From: Streptomyces olivoverticillatus
GTDB lineage: Bacteria > Actinomycetota > Actinomycetes > Streptomycetales > Streptomycetaceae
Length of the DNA: 64,000 nt
NCBI RefSeq assembly: GCF_014203555.1
Contig: NZ_JACHJH010000005.1
Location: forward strand, 350,225-414,224
Direction of reading: 5' to 3'
Below are positions 1-7,904 of this stretch, one piece after another. The notes under the pieces were generated by a model. It was not told where the DNA came from and made no database searches. It saw only the letters and a list, made by a program, of their open reading frames with translations. The first letter of the stretch is position 1; every line of letters begins with the position of its first letter. Position numbers and translations under genes: made by a program.

Positions 1-618
1 GTCCTGGAGCCAGAGCCTGCCGGTGGCCCCGCCGCGGTAGCGCTTCCAGGAGGCCGGCTCGTGCGGGGGCTTGCCGGTGAGGATCAGGGTCTCGCCCGGG
101 GCGTGCCCCGTGCCGCGCATCGCGATGTCGGCCACCGGGCCCCACGGCAGCCGAAGGCCCGGGTGGCCGTCGACGGGCAGCCGGTAGGCCCACGAGAAGT
201 AGGAGAAGGGCTGGCCGTGCGAGGAGACGGCGAGGATGTCGTGGCCGCCGTTGCGGTCGGAGGGCGCCCAGCCGCAGACCCGGGTGTCGGTGCTGCCCCA
301 GTACGTCAGCCGCCGGGCGGGCCCGCCCTCGACCGGCACCAGATGGACCTCGGGATCGAGGCTGCGCCAGTTGGTGAAGGCGATGTGCCGCCCGTCGGGC
401 GAGAAGCGCGGATGCCCGGCCCGGGTCCGGTCGACGGTCAGCCGCCACGCCCGCCCCGTCGTGCCCCCGCCCGAAGCGGGGGGCGCCAGCGGCGCCAGCC
501 ACAGGTCGTCCTCGGCGACGAAGCAGAGCAGGTCGCCGTGCAGGTGGGGAAAGCGGATGTAGGCATCGCCCCTCGTCTGCGGCCCGGAGGCCGCGCGTGC
601 GTCGCTCACACTGTCCAT
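1..618 (-). CDS. Tricorn protease homologue, N-terminal fragment (runs off window)
   Basis: The gene enters from the left edge, so only its first 206 codons are present. The predicted protein starts MDSVSDARAASGP and continues into YIRFPHLHGDLLCFVAEDDL, the first blade of a beta-propeller. Further on, FSPDGRHIAFTNW and WKRYRGGATGRLWLQD match the N-terminal six-bladed propeller of tricorn proteases (S41-type serine peptidases that trim oligopeptides downstream of the proteasome). The protease core, PDZ domain and catalytic residues would lie outside the window. The ATG at 616-618 is chosen because the family homology begins shortly after it. It is divergent from the TetR gene at 764, and the palindrome at 672-689 lies in its upstream region, so the TetR protein could also affect it. 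Family assignment is confident; activity cannot be judged from this part. Confidence 0.8.
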   Translation of the reverse strand, partial: MDSVSDARAASGPQTRGDAYIRFPHLHGDLLCFVAEDDLWLAPLAPPASGGGTTGRAWRLTVDRTRAGHPRFSPDGRHIAFTNWRSLDPEVHLVPVEGGPARRLTYWGSTDTRVCGWAPSDRNGGHDILAVSSHGQPFSYFSWAYRLPVDGHPGLRLPWGPVADIAMRGTGHAPGETLILTGKPPHEPASWKRYRGGATGRLWLQD

Positions 619-671
619 GGTTTCGGCGTTGCCGCGGCCCGGCAACTCGTCGCCGTGACGCAGAACACCAT

Positions 672-689
672 CGAAACGGATCCGTTTCG
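672..689. promoter_or_regulatory. Perfect 18-bp palindrome, probable TetR operator 1
   Basis: CGAAACGGATCCGTTTCG is identical on both strands. It lies between the divergent tricorn and TetR genes and shares the CGAAAC/GTTTCG arms with the palindrome at 720-738. Autoregulation by the adjacent TetR protein is inferred. Confidence 0.65.
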
Positions 690-719
690 CTCGGGCCGGG
701 CGTAGGCTCGCGATGTACG

Positions 720-738
720 GTACGAAACCGTTTCGTAC
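720..738. promoter_or_regulatory. 19-bp palindrome, probable TetR operator 2
   Basis: GTACGAAACCGTTTCGTAC has 9-bp arms around one central base and ends 25 bp before the TetR start at 764. It lies where a 5' leader or promoter would be, so it is a natural site for autorepression and for repression of the downstream MMPL exporter. Confidence 0.65.
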
Positions 739-763
739 GCCAGTCGGCCCGGAAGGGGGCGGA

Positions 764-1363
764 ATGCCGGCGGAACCACCCAAGCCCACGGCGCGCCGCA
801 CCCGGCTGACGCCCGAGCGCGAGGCCGAGCTCTACGAGGCGGTCCTCGAGATCCTGCGCGAGGTCGGCTACGACGCCCTGACCATGGACGCCGTCGCCGC
901 CCGTACGCACTCCAGCAAGGCCACCCTCTACCGCCAGTGGAAGGGCAAGCCGGAGCTGGTCGCGAGCGCGCTGCGGCACAACAAGCCGCTGAGCCTGGCG
1001 GACATCGACACCGGCACGGTGCGCGGTGACCTCCAGGCGATGGTGTGCCGGTCCGACAAGGACCGGATGGAGAAGGACGCCGCCCTCATGCGGGGGCTGC
1101 AGCGTGCCATCCACAGCAACCCGGATCTCCACCGGGCGCTGCGGGAGCTGCTGATCGAGCCCGAGCTCGCGGGTCTCGACGCGGTGTTCCGGCGCGCGGT
1201 CGCCCGCGGCGAGGTTGCCGCGGACACCCCGGCGCTCGACTTCGTCGGGCACATGATGCTCGGCGCCTTCGTCTCCCGCCCGCTGGTCGAGGACCGGCCG
1301 GCGGACGCGGAGTACCTCACCCGCTACATCGATGCCGTGATCGTCCCCGCCCTCGGCCTCTGA
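764..1363 (+). CDS. TetR/AcrR-family transcriptional regulator
   Basis: This is a 199-residue regulator with an N-terminal helix-turn-helix. The segment from LTPEREAELYEAVLEILREV through GYDALTMDAVAARTHSSKAT and LYRQW is the typical TetR DNA-binding domain (about residues 12-65). The remaining alpha-helical part would be the ligand-binding and dimerisation domain (TetR_C type). The ATG at 764 is preferred over the in-frame ATG at 713 because it has a purine-rich site (ggaagggggcgga) and because the earlier start would place the operator palindrome at 720-738 inside the coding region. The next gene in the same direction is an MMPL exporter, so this is probably its local repressor. The ligand is unknown. 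Confidence 0.85.
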   Translation: MPAEPPKPTARRTRLTPEREAELYEAVLEILREVGYDALTMDAVAARTHSSKATLYRQWKGKPELVASALRHNKPLSLADIDTGTVRGDLQAMVCRSDKDRMEKDAALMRGLQRAIHSNPDLHRALRELLIEPELAGLDAVFRRAVARGEVAADTPALDFVGHMMLGAFVSRPLVEDRPADAEYLTRYIDAVIVPALGL

Positions 1364-1486
1364 CCCAGCGGAAACAACCGAACACCCCCCACACCCCCAC
1401 CGACCCCACCTGACGCGCCGCTCTCGTCGTCGGGCTGGGTCCCCATGCCCAGTTACGTCATCGAACCGACGGGAGCACACCGCCTC

Positions 1487-3691
1487 GTGGCCACGTTCCT
1501 CTACAAACTCGGCCGGCTCGCCTTCCGGCGCCGCTGGTACGTCGCCCTGATATGGGTGACGCTGCTGGCCCTCGCCGGCGTGGGCGCCGCCACCGCGTCC
1601 AAGTCGACCAACAACAGCTTCTCCATCCCCGGCACCGAGGCACAGCACGCCTTCGACCTGCTGGAGCAGCGCTTCCCCGGCAAGAACGCGGACGGCGCCT
1701 CCGCACGCATGGTCTTCAAGGCCCCCGCCGGCCAGAAGATCACCGACGCGAAGAACAAGGCCGCGGTCGGCAAGGTCGTCGGCGAGCTGAAGGGCCCCCA
1801 GGTGGGCCAGGCCACCGACCCCTTCACGTCCAACGCCGTCAGCAAGGACGGCACCACCGCGTACACGTCGGTCTCGTACAAGGTGAAGTCCAACGAGCTG
1901 ACCAAGGACTCGCTCGACACCCTCAAGGGCGCCGCCGTGCACGGGCGGGACGCCGGGCTGACGGTGGAGACGGGCGGCAGCGCGCTGCAGTCGATGCCCG
2001 AGGGCGGCACCGAGGTCATCGGCATGGCCATTTCCGCGGTCGTGCTGCTGATCACCTTCGGCTCGCTGGTCGCCGCGGGGCTGCCGCTGCTGACCGCGAT
2101 CATCGGCGTCGGCATCGGCGTCTCCTCGATCACCGCGCTCGCCTCCACGCTGGGCCTCTCCGGCAACACCTCGACGCTCGCGATGATGATCGGCCTCGCG
2201 GTCGGCATCGACTACGCGCTCTTCATCGTCTCCCGCTACCGCGCGGAGATCGCCGAGGGGCGCGAACGCCAGGAGGCGGCGGGCCGCGCGGTCGGCACGG
2301 CCGGTTCCGCGGTGGTCTTCGCCGGTCTCACGGTCGTGATCGCGCTGGCCGGTCTCGCGGTCGTCAACATCCCGATGCTGACGCAGATGGGCCTGGCCGC
2401 CGCCGGCACGGTGACCATCGCCGTGCTGATCGCGCTGACCCTCATCCCCGCGCTGCTGGGCTTCGCGGGCCGCCAGGTGCTGGCCCGCAAGGTCCGCAAG
2501 GCCGCGCCGGGCGAGGACGCCGGGCAGGGCAAGCCCAACATGGGCACCCGCTGGGCCCGCATCGTGCTGCGCAGGCCGGTCCTGGTGCTGGTGGCCGGTG
2601 TGATCGGGCTGGGCGCGGTCGCCGTGCCCGCGGGCTCGCTGGTGCTGGGCCTGCCCGACGACGGGGCGCAGCCGGCGAACACCACGCAGCGCAAGGCGTA
2701 CGACCTGCTGTCCGACGGCTTCGGCGCCGGGTTCAACGGCCCGCTGATGCTGGTCGTCGACGCGGCGAAGAGCGACCACCCCAAGGCCGCCGCGGACTCC
2801 GTGGTGAGCACGGTCAAGGGCCTGGACGACGTCGCCATGGTCACCCCGGCCGCCTTCAACAAGGCCGGTGACACCGCGACGATCACGGTCGTGCCCAAGT
2901 CCAAGCCCAGCGGCACGGAGACCGAGAACCTGGTCCACGCCATCCGCGGCGAGGCCGGGGACATCTCCTCCAAGACCGGCGCGAAGGTGCTCGTCACCGG
3001 CGCGACGGCGATGAACATCGACGTCTCGCAGAAGCTGAACGACGCGCTGCTGCCCTATCTGGCGCTCGTCGTCGGCCTGGCCTTCCTGCTGCTGATGGTC
3101 GTCTTCCGCTCGGTCCTGGTGCCGCTCAAGGCGGCGCTCGGCTTCCTGCTGTCGGTGGTCGCCGCCCTGGGCGCGGTCGTCGCGGTCTTCCAGTGGGGCT
3201 GGCTCGGCAGTGTCTTCGGCGTCGAGGAGACCGGGCCGATCATGAGCATGATGCCGATCTTCATGGTGGGCGTCGTCTTCGGTCTCGCGATGGACTACGA
3301 GGTCTTCCTCGTGACCCGGATGCGGGAGGCGTATGTGCACGGGGAGCGGCCCGGCGAGGCGATCGTGACCGGCTTCCGGCACGGCGCCCGGGTGGTGACG
3401 GCCGCGGCCGTCATCATGATCAGCGTCTTCGCGGGCTTCATCGGCTCCTCGGAGCAGATGATCAAGATGATCGGCTTCGGCCTGGCGATCGCGGTCTTCT
3501 TCGACGCGTTCGTGGTCCGCATGGCCATCGTGCCGGCCGTCCTGGCCCTGCTCGGCCGCGCCGCCTGGTGGCTGCCGGCCTGGCTGGCGAAGGTGCTGCC
3601 GAACGTGGACGTGGAGGGCGAGCGCTTGGCGGCGCCGGCCGCGGCGGTTGCCGACGAGGAGGACCGGGTCCTCGAACCCAGCGGCGCCTGA
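1487..3691 (+). CDS. MMPL/RND-family transporter
   Basis: This large membrane exporter (about 734 residues) has two repeated halves, each with a transmembrane helix, an extracytoplasmic loop and a bundle of five further helices. The first half contains the RND/MMPL signature IGLAVGIDYALFIVSRYRAE and the second the counterpart VVFGLAMDYEVFLVTRMREA; their aspartates are expected proton-relay residues. MMPL proteins move lipids, siderophores or drugs across the cytoplasmic membrane using the proton gradient. The GTG at 1487 is favoured because gggag lies 12 bases before it and the product starts VATFLYKLGRLAFRRRW, a usual family start; the ATG at 1445 would add 14 residues. It follows the TetR gene by about 120 bp and is probably under its control. 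A strong hairpin follows. The substrate cannot be told. Confidence 0.88.
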   Translation: MATFLYKLGRLAFRRRWYVALIWVTLLALAGVGAATASKSTNNSFSIPGTEAQHAFDLLEQRFPGKNADGASARMVFKAPAGQKITDAKNKAAVGKVVGELKGPQVGQATDPFTSNAVSKDGTTAYTSVSYKVKSNELTKDSLDTLKGAAVHGRDAGLTVETGGSALQSMPEGGTEVIGMAISAVVLLITFGSLVAAGLPLLTAIIGVGIGVSSITALASTLGLSGNTSTLAMMIGLAVGIDYALFIVSRYRAEIAEGRERQEAAGRAVGTAGSAVVFAGLTVVIALAGLAVVNIPMLTQMGLAAAGTVTIAVLIALTLIPALLGFAGRQVLARKVRKAAPGEDAGQGKPNMGTRWARIVLRRPVLVLVAGVIGLGAVAVPAGSLVLGLPDDGAQPANTTQRKAYDLLSDGFGAGFNGPLMLVVDAAKSDHPKAAADSVVSTVKGLDDVAMVTPAAFNKAGDTATITVVPKSKPSGTETENLVHAIRGEAGDISSKTGAKVLVTGATAMNIDVSQKLNDALLPYLALVVGLAFLLLMVVFRSVLVPLKAALGFLLSVVAALGAVVAVFQWGWLGSVFGVEETGPIMSMMPIFMVGVVFGLAMDYEVFLVTRMREAYVHGERPGEAIVTGFRHGARVVTAAAVIMISVFAGFIGSSEQMIKMIGFGLAIAVFFDAFVVRMAIVPAVLALLGRAAWWLPAWLAKVLPNVDVEGERLAAPAAAVADEEDRVLEPSGA

Positions 3692-3694
3692 CGC

Positions 3695-3726
3695 GGTGAG
3701 GGTGCCCGGAACCGGGCACCCTCACC
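3695..3726 (+). terminator. Hairpin terminator after the MMPL gene
   Basis: A 15-bp perfect stem (GGTGAGGGTGCCCGG with its complement) encloses two bases. It starts 3 bp after the MMPL stop codon. There is no clear T-tract, as is common in Streptomyces. Confidence 0.75.
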
Positions 3727-3857
3727 CCATGTGTCGTACGCCATGAAATCGGCAGGTATGGGAACCGTCGGTGCCTCCACCGGCGTTTTCCCTAGTCCAC
3801 GGCTCCCCACGGCCGTGGCCGCGGTCGGGGGACGCGTGCGAGGGAAAGGGCTCCGCG

Positions 3858-5054
3858 TTGAATCTGCTCGATCTGCTACTGCTGCTGATAGTCGTCGCCT
3901 ACGCCGTCTCCGGCTTCCGCCGCGGCCTGGTGGCGAGCATCGTGCTGCTCGCCGGCTTCCTCGGCGGTGCCGTGCTCGGCGTCTGGGCGCTGCCCTACGC
4001 CCTGGAGCCCTTCGAGGCGGGGACGACCACGGCGGCCGTCGTCGCCGTGGCGGTCGTGCTGCTGCCTGCGGCCCTCGGGCACGCCCTGGCCGGCCGCCTC
4101 GCCTGGCGGCTGCGGCGCAAGCTGACGTGGGCGCCGGTGCGCGGCATCGACGGTGTGGGCGGTGCGGCCGTCAATTCGCTGGCGGCGCTGCTGGTCGCCT
4201 GGGTGGCCGCGAGCGTGCTCGTATCGGCGAATTCGACGGCGCTCACGCGTGAGATCAAGGACTCGGCGCTGCTGGGCGCGGTGCAGAAGTCGATGCCCGA
4301 GCAGGCGCCCACCTGGTTCAGCCGGACCACGGACGCGCTGGCCGGGGCGGGCTTCCCGCAGGTCTTCAACCCCTTCGAGAACGAGCCCGCCACCACCGTC
4401 CCCAAGCCCTCCGGCGATGCGGTCACCTCCGCGGCGGCCCGTGCGGCCCGGCAGAGCGTGGTCAAGGTCGAGGGCGTCGCCGACGTCTCCGGCGGCCGCC
4501 GCGGCCAGGAGGGCAGCGGCTTCGTCTACGCCGACGAGCACGTGATGACCAACGCCCACGTGGTGGCCGGGGTCAGCGATCCGACCATCAGGGTCGGCGG
4601 GGTCGGGCGCGCGTACCGGGCGAAGGTGGTGCTCTTCGACCCCAGGACCGACGTGGCCGTGCTGGACGTGCCGGGCCTGGACGTGCCGGTGCTGCCGTTC
4701 GACAAGACCGCCAAGCGCGGGGACGCGGCGGTGGTCGCGGGCTTCCCCGAGAACGGCGGCCTCGACCTGCGGGCCGCGACCGTCGCCAACGAGGTGCGGG
4801 CCAAGGGCCAGGACATCTATGGCGACGGCGTCACTTCCCGCGACGTCTACTCGGTCCGCTCCACGGTCCGGCCGGGCAACTCCGGCGGGCCCCTGCTGAC
4901 GACGTCGGGCAAGGTCTACGGCGTGGTCTTCGCCCGCTCGACGGCGGACGAGGAGACCGGCTACGTGCTCACCGCCCAGCAGGTCGCGGCCGACGCCGCG
5001 CGCGCCGCGCAGGCGACGCTGCCCGTCCACACCGGCAACAGGGCGGCGCTTTAG
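3858..5054 (+). CDS. MarP-family membrane serine protease (CvpA + trypsin-like)
   Basis: The protein (about 398 residues) starts at a TTG with agggaaaggg seven bases upstream, giving NLLDLLLLLIVVAYAVSG. It has four hydrophobic segments of the CvpA/colicin V type (residues about 2-150), then an extracytoplasmic chymotrypsin-like protease domain. The catalytic triad is visible: His in MTNAHVVAG, Asp in DPRTDVAVLDVP and Ser in RPGNSGGPLL. The architecture is that of mycobacterial MarP, a periplasmic protease needed for acid and oxidative stress resistance. A stress role here is by analogy only. Earlier in-frame starts would add a region without homology. It converges with the gene at 5065-5640, with only 10 bp between them. 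Confidence 0.85.
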   Translation: MNLLDLLLLLIVVAYAVSGFRRGLVASIVLLAGFLGGAVLGVWALPYALEPFEAGTTTAAVVAVAVVLLPAALGHALAGRLAWRLRRKLTWAPVRGIDGVGGAAVNSLAALLVAWVAASVLVSANSTALTREIKDSALLGAVQKSMPEQAPTWFSRTTDALAGAGFPQVFNPFENEPATTVPKPSGDAVTSAAARAARQSVVKVEGVADVSGGRRGQEGSGFVYADEHVMTNAHVVAGVSDPTIRVGGVGRAYRAKVVLFDPRTDVAVLDVPGLDVPVLPFDKTAKRGDAAVVAGFPENGGLDLRAATVANEVRAKGQDIYGDGVTSRDVYSVRSTVRPGNSGGPLLTTSGKVYGVVFARSTADEETGYVLTAQQVAADAARAAQATLPVHTGNRAAL

Positions 5055-5064
5055 CGCTCGGGAC

Positions 5065-5640
5065 TCAGCTTTTCCGGCGGCGCTTGAGGAAGAAGAGGAT
5101 GCCTCCGACGCAGAGGGCCGCGGCGGCGGCGGTCGCCACGATGGGCATGACGCCGGTGCCGTCGGACTTCTTTTCGTCGGCTGCCGGTGCCGTCTTCGCG
5201 GCCGTCTCCGCCGCCGGCCGCGATGGCTGCACCGGCGCAGAAGCGGCGGGCTTCGGCCCGGCCAGGGCCGGTACGGACACCGTCGCCTCGCCGTGGCCCA
5301 GGTCCGGGAAGCCGCAGTGGACGACGACCTGCCACTTGCCCGGAGGCAGCACCTCGCGGGTCGTGTAGGTGGCCTTGCTGCCCTCGACCCGGACCAGCGC
5401 CCACGGCCCGAGCGTTCGGCCCGAGGGGTCTTGGGCGGTGAGGGTGCCGGCGACCGGCTCGTCGACAGGGTCGTTGTCGTTGTCCCAGGCCGCCACGGCC
5501 CGGACGTGGCCGTCCGTCCGGTTGTCGCCGATGGTGAAGTGGATCGTGTCGCCGTGCGCGGCGGCCGGGCCGGAGGTGCCCAGGACGAGCAGGGCGGCGG
5601 CGCCGAGGGCCGGGACCAGCGCGGTGGGGCGGAGATTCAT
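5065..5640 (-). CDS. Secreted, membrane-anchored protein of unknown function
   Basis: This 191-residue protein has a clear N-terminal signal peptide (hydrophobic run, then GPAAAHG near residue 28). An Ig-like extracytoplasmic domain of about 100 residues begins HGDTIHFTIGDNRTDGHV and includes LPPGKWQVVVHCGFPDLGHG. A Pro/Ala-rich linker leads to a C-terminal transmembrane helix ending in KRRRKS, the layout of a cell-surface anchored protein without an LPXTG motif. The mature N-terminus starting with His resembles CopC/YcnI-like copper proteins, but I see no other support for metal binding. The Shine-Dalgarno is aaggagcg. The hairpin at 5661-5707 separates it from the metalloprotease gene upstream. 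Confidence 0.7.
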   Translation of the reverse strand: MNLRPTALVPALGAAALLVLGTSGPAAAHGDTIHFTIGDNRTDGHVRAVAAWDNDNDPVDEPVAGTLTAQDPSGRTLGPWALVRVEGSKATYTTREVLPPGKWQVVVHCGFPDLGHGEATVSVPALAGPKPAASAPVQPSRPAAETAAKTAPAADEKKSDGTGVMPIVATAAAAALCVGGILFFLKRRRKS

Positions 5641-5660
5641 CGTGGCGCTCCTTGCAATGG

Positions 5661-5707
5661 AGGGCCGGCGACCGCAGGTGGGGTGGGTGGCAGCGGTCGC
5701 CGGCCCT
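5661..5707 (-). terminator. Long hairpin after the metalloprotease-lectin gene
   Basis: The 15-bp arms AGGGCCGGCGACCGC and GCGGTCGCCGGCCCT enclose a 17-base loop. It lies between the stop at 5725 and the next minus-strand start at 5640, so it probably terminates the upstream gene. Confidence 0.65.
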
Positions 5708-5724
5708 GGCTTCGAGTGGGGTCG

Positions 5725-7749
5725 TCAGGAGGCCTTGGCCAGGGTCCAGTTCTGGTAGCCCTGGTCGTTCTTCTGCTGGAGTTCGAGCAGCCAGCCGCCG
5801 TAGTACCAGCGCTTGCTGATGCCCAGCACCAGGGAGGAGCCCTGCGGCTGGAGCACGTACGAGCTGCCGGAGGCGTTCAGCTTCCACTTCTGCCCGGCCG
5901 CATCGCTGCAGGGCTGCTGGGCGACGTACTGGCCGTCGACCGCCTTGCCGTCCGCGCCGAGCTGGAGGCACTTGCCGGACTGCACGGACTTCACGCGGAC
6001 CGTGCCGCTGCCCGCGTCCTCGAACGTCCACTGCTGGTTGGCGTAGCCGTGCCGCTGGTAGGCGATGGCGACCGTGCCGTTGTTGGACGAGCCGCCCCAC
6101 AGGTCGGCGGCCTGCCCGGTGAGGCTGTTGAGCAGCAGGTACTTGGTGCCCGGGCGGGTCGGCCCGCCGTCACCGGAGGAGAGGGTGCGGAAGGAGGCGG
6201 TGCGGCCGGCCGCGGAGGCCTTGCCGTCCGCGTCACGCGCGGCGACCGCGACCCGGTAGGACGTGCCCGGGTTCAGGCGGGTGAGCCGGATGGCGGTTTC
6301 CTTGACGTCCGCGTACTTCTTGCCGTCCAGCATCAGGTCGTAGCCGGAGGCCGAGGCGGCCTTCGACCAGCTCACCACGGCCGAGTCGGCGGTGATCTGG
6401 GAGACCTGGGCGTCGGGGCCGGCGGTCGGCGGCTTCGTCGGGTCCGGCGAGGGGGAGGGGTTGGGGTCGGTGTTGCCGCCGCCCGCGATCAGGAAGCGGT
6501 TGTTGGCGACGTTCCAGTGCGTGGCGAGGTAACTGCCGGGCGCAGGGCTGGTGTTGTAGTAGTCGTCGTGGTTGCAGTCCAGCCGGTCGTCGTGCGAGCG
6601 GTCGGGGCAGATCGTCTGCATCTGCGGGTAGTACGGCGCGTCCGAGTAGCACATGATGTCCCACTCGTCGACGCAGTGCGCCGCCTTGCTGCTGTGCGGG
6701 GCGCTGTTGTTGACCGCGCCGAGGTTGTGGCCCAGTTCGTGGGCGGCGGTGCTGCCGCTCCAGCAGCCGCTGTCCGTGCGGCCGTAGGACGGGCCGAAGT
6801 TGCTCAGGTTGTCCTGGCCCGGGCGCTCGTCGCCGTTGAAGGTGCCGATGCCGCAGTACACCTGCGCGTCCGCGAAGATCATGTACTTGCGGTCGCGGCG
6901 GTCGTAGCCCTTGGCGGCCAGGGCCTCGTTCATCGCGCCGAATTCGCCGAGCGAGCCCGAGGCCACCTCGACGTCGAGGACGGAGGCGGTGCAGTCGGAC
7001 TCGGTGACGTAGCGGATGTGCCGCTCGCCGCCGGTCTCCTGGGCGCTGGCGTTGTAGATGAGGTCGGTCTCGGCAGCCCACTGCTTGAAGGAGGCCGCGT
7101 ACTGGCCGTACCGGTCCTGGCCGGGCGGGTGGACGTAGAGCACCTGCACCCGGTTGCCGGTGGCGCCGTCGCCCTCGCAGACGACCCGGGAGGAGCCGTC
7201 CTTCGGGGTGGTCGCGGTGGAGCCGGAGGGGCTCGCGGCCGCAGCCACGCGGCCGGTGCGGGCGTCGAGCGCGGGCAGCGCGCCCTGCAGCGCCTCGGCG
7301 GCGGACGGGGCCTTGCCGCCGTCACCGGCCAGCGACGAGGGCTTCTGCGCGCTCGCCGCGACCGGCGGGGTGTTCTTGGTGATGTCGACGCCCTTGGGCG
7401 GCGCGTCCGGGCCGTGGGTGCACAGGTCCTTGTCCGTGACGCGGTAGACGCCCACGCAGCGGTCGCCCTTGGGGGCCGGGTCGAGGCCCTTGTAGACCAT
7501 GCCGCGGCCCTTGTCGGACTTGGGCGTCGAAGTGAGGGGGGTGGGCGGCGCCTTGTGCACGGGCTGGGCGGCGGGCGTGCTCTCCGCCTGCGTCTGCTGA
7601 GGCTTGGTGGTGCTCGCCGAACCGACGCTGATGACGCCGATGGCGATCCCGGCGGCTGCCGTGGCGGCGGTCGCCGCCATGATCACCCGGCGCCGGGTTT
7701 TGCTTCGACGGTGCGTGGTGCGTCTTTCGCTGCGGTGCGTTATTCGCAT
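5725..7749 (-). CDS. Secreted zinc metalloprotease with fibronectin III and ricin-type lectin domains
   Basis: The protein (674 residues) starts MRITHRSERRTTHRRSKTRR, a very basic n-region followed by a hydrophobic segment (residues about 24-45), so it is exported. The catalytic region contains AAHELGHNLGAVNNSAPHSS at about residues 335-354, an HExxHxxGxxN metzincin-like zinc site, with DEWDIMCYSD downstream as the expected Met-turn. A fibronectin type III domain (about residues 450-535) and a C-terminal ricin-type beta-trefoil follow, the latter with QWTFEDAGSGTVRV and YQNWTLAKAS repeats and ending at residue 674. The lectin would hold the protease on a glycan-containing polymer or cell surface. 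In-frame reading stays open far upstream only because of high GC; the ATG at 7749 begins the signal sequence. Substrate unknown. Confidence 0.82.
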   Translation of the reverse strand: MRITHRSERRTTHRRSKTRRRVIMAATAATAAAGIAIGVISVGSASTTKPQQTQAESTPAAQPVHKAPPTPLTSTPKSDKGRGMVYKGLDPAPKGDRCVGVYRVTDKDLCTHGPDAPPKGVDITKNTPPVAASAQKPSSLAGDGGKAPSAAEALQGALPALDARTGRVAAAASPSGSTATTPKDGSSRVVCEGDGATGNRVQVLYVHPPGQDRYGQYAASFKQWAAETDLIYNASAQETGGERHIRYVTESDCTASVLDVEVASGSLGEFGAMNEALAAKGYDRRDRKYMIFADAQVYCGIGTFNGDERPGQDNLSNFGPSYGRTDSGCWSGSTAAHELGHNLGAVNNSAPHSSKAAHCVDEWDIMCYSDAPYYPQMQTICPDRSHDDRLDCNHDDYYNTSPAPGSYLATHWNVANNRFLIAGGGNTDPNPSPSPDPTKPPTAGPDAQVSQITADSAVVSWSKAASASGYDLMLDGKKYADVKETAIRLTRLNPGTSYRVAVAARDADGKASAAGRTASFRTLSSGDGGPTRPGTKYLLLNSLTGQAADLWGGSSNNGTVAIAYQRHGYANQQWTFEDAGSGTVRVKSVQSGKCLQLGADGKAVDGQYVAQQPCSDAAGQKWKLNASGSSYVLQPQGSSLVLGISKRWYYGGWLLELQQKNDQGYQNWTLAKAS

Positions 7750-7847
7750 TGCGGTCCCATCGGTGGAGGGTGGTGACGGACGTGGGGCACACGGGGTCCG
7801 TCGGCCCGATATAGATGGGGACTCGCAGGCCGCGGCCGGATAACAAA

Positions 7848-7887
7848 AACCGGCCGCCCGATCCAAAAAAAGATCGGGCGGCCGGTT
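7848..7887 (-). terminator. Rho-independent terminator of the MFS gene
   Basis: A 16-bp perfect stem (AACCGGCCGCCCGATC and complement) with an 8-base loop lies 18 bp after the MFS stop. Read on the minus strand, the stem is followed by TTTGTT, and the arms end in A/T pairs. Confidence 0.85.
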
Positions 7888-7904
7888 GTGGCCGGTTGCT
7901 GGGA

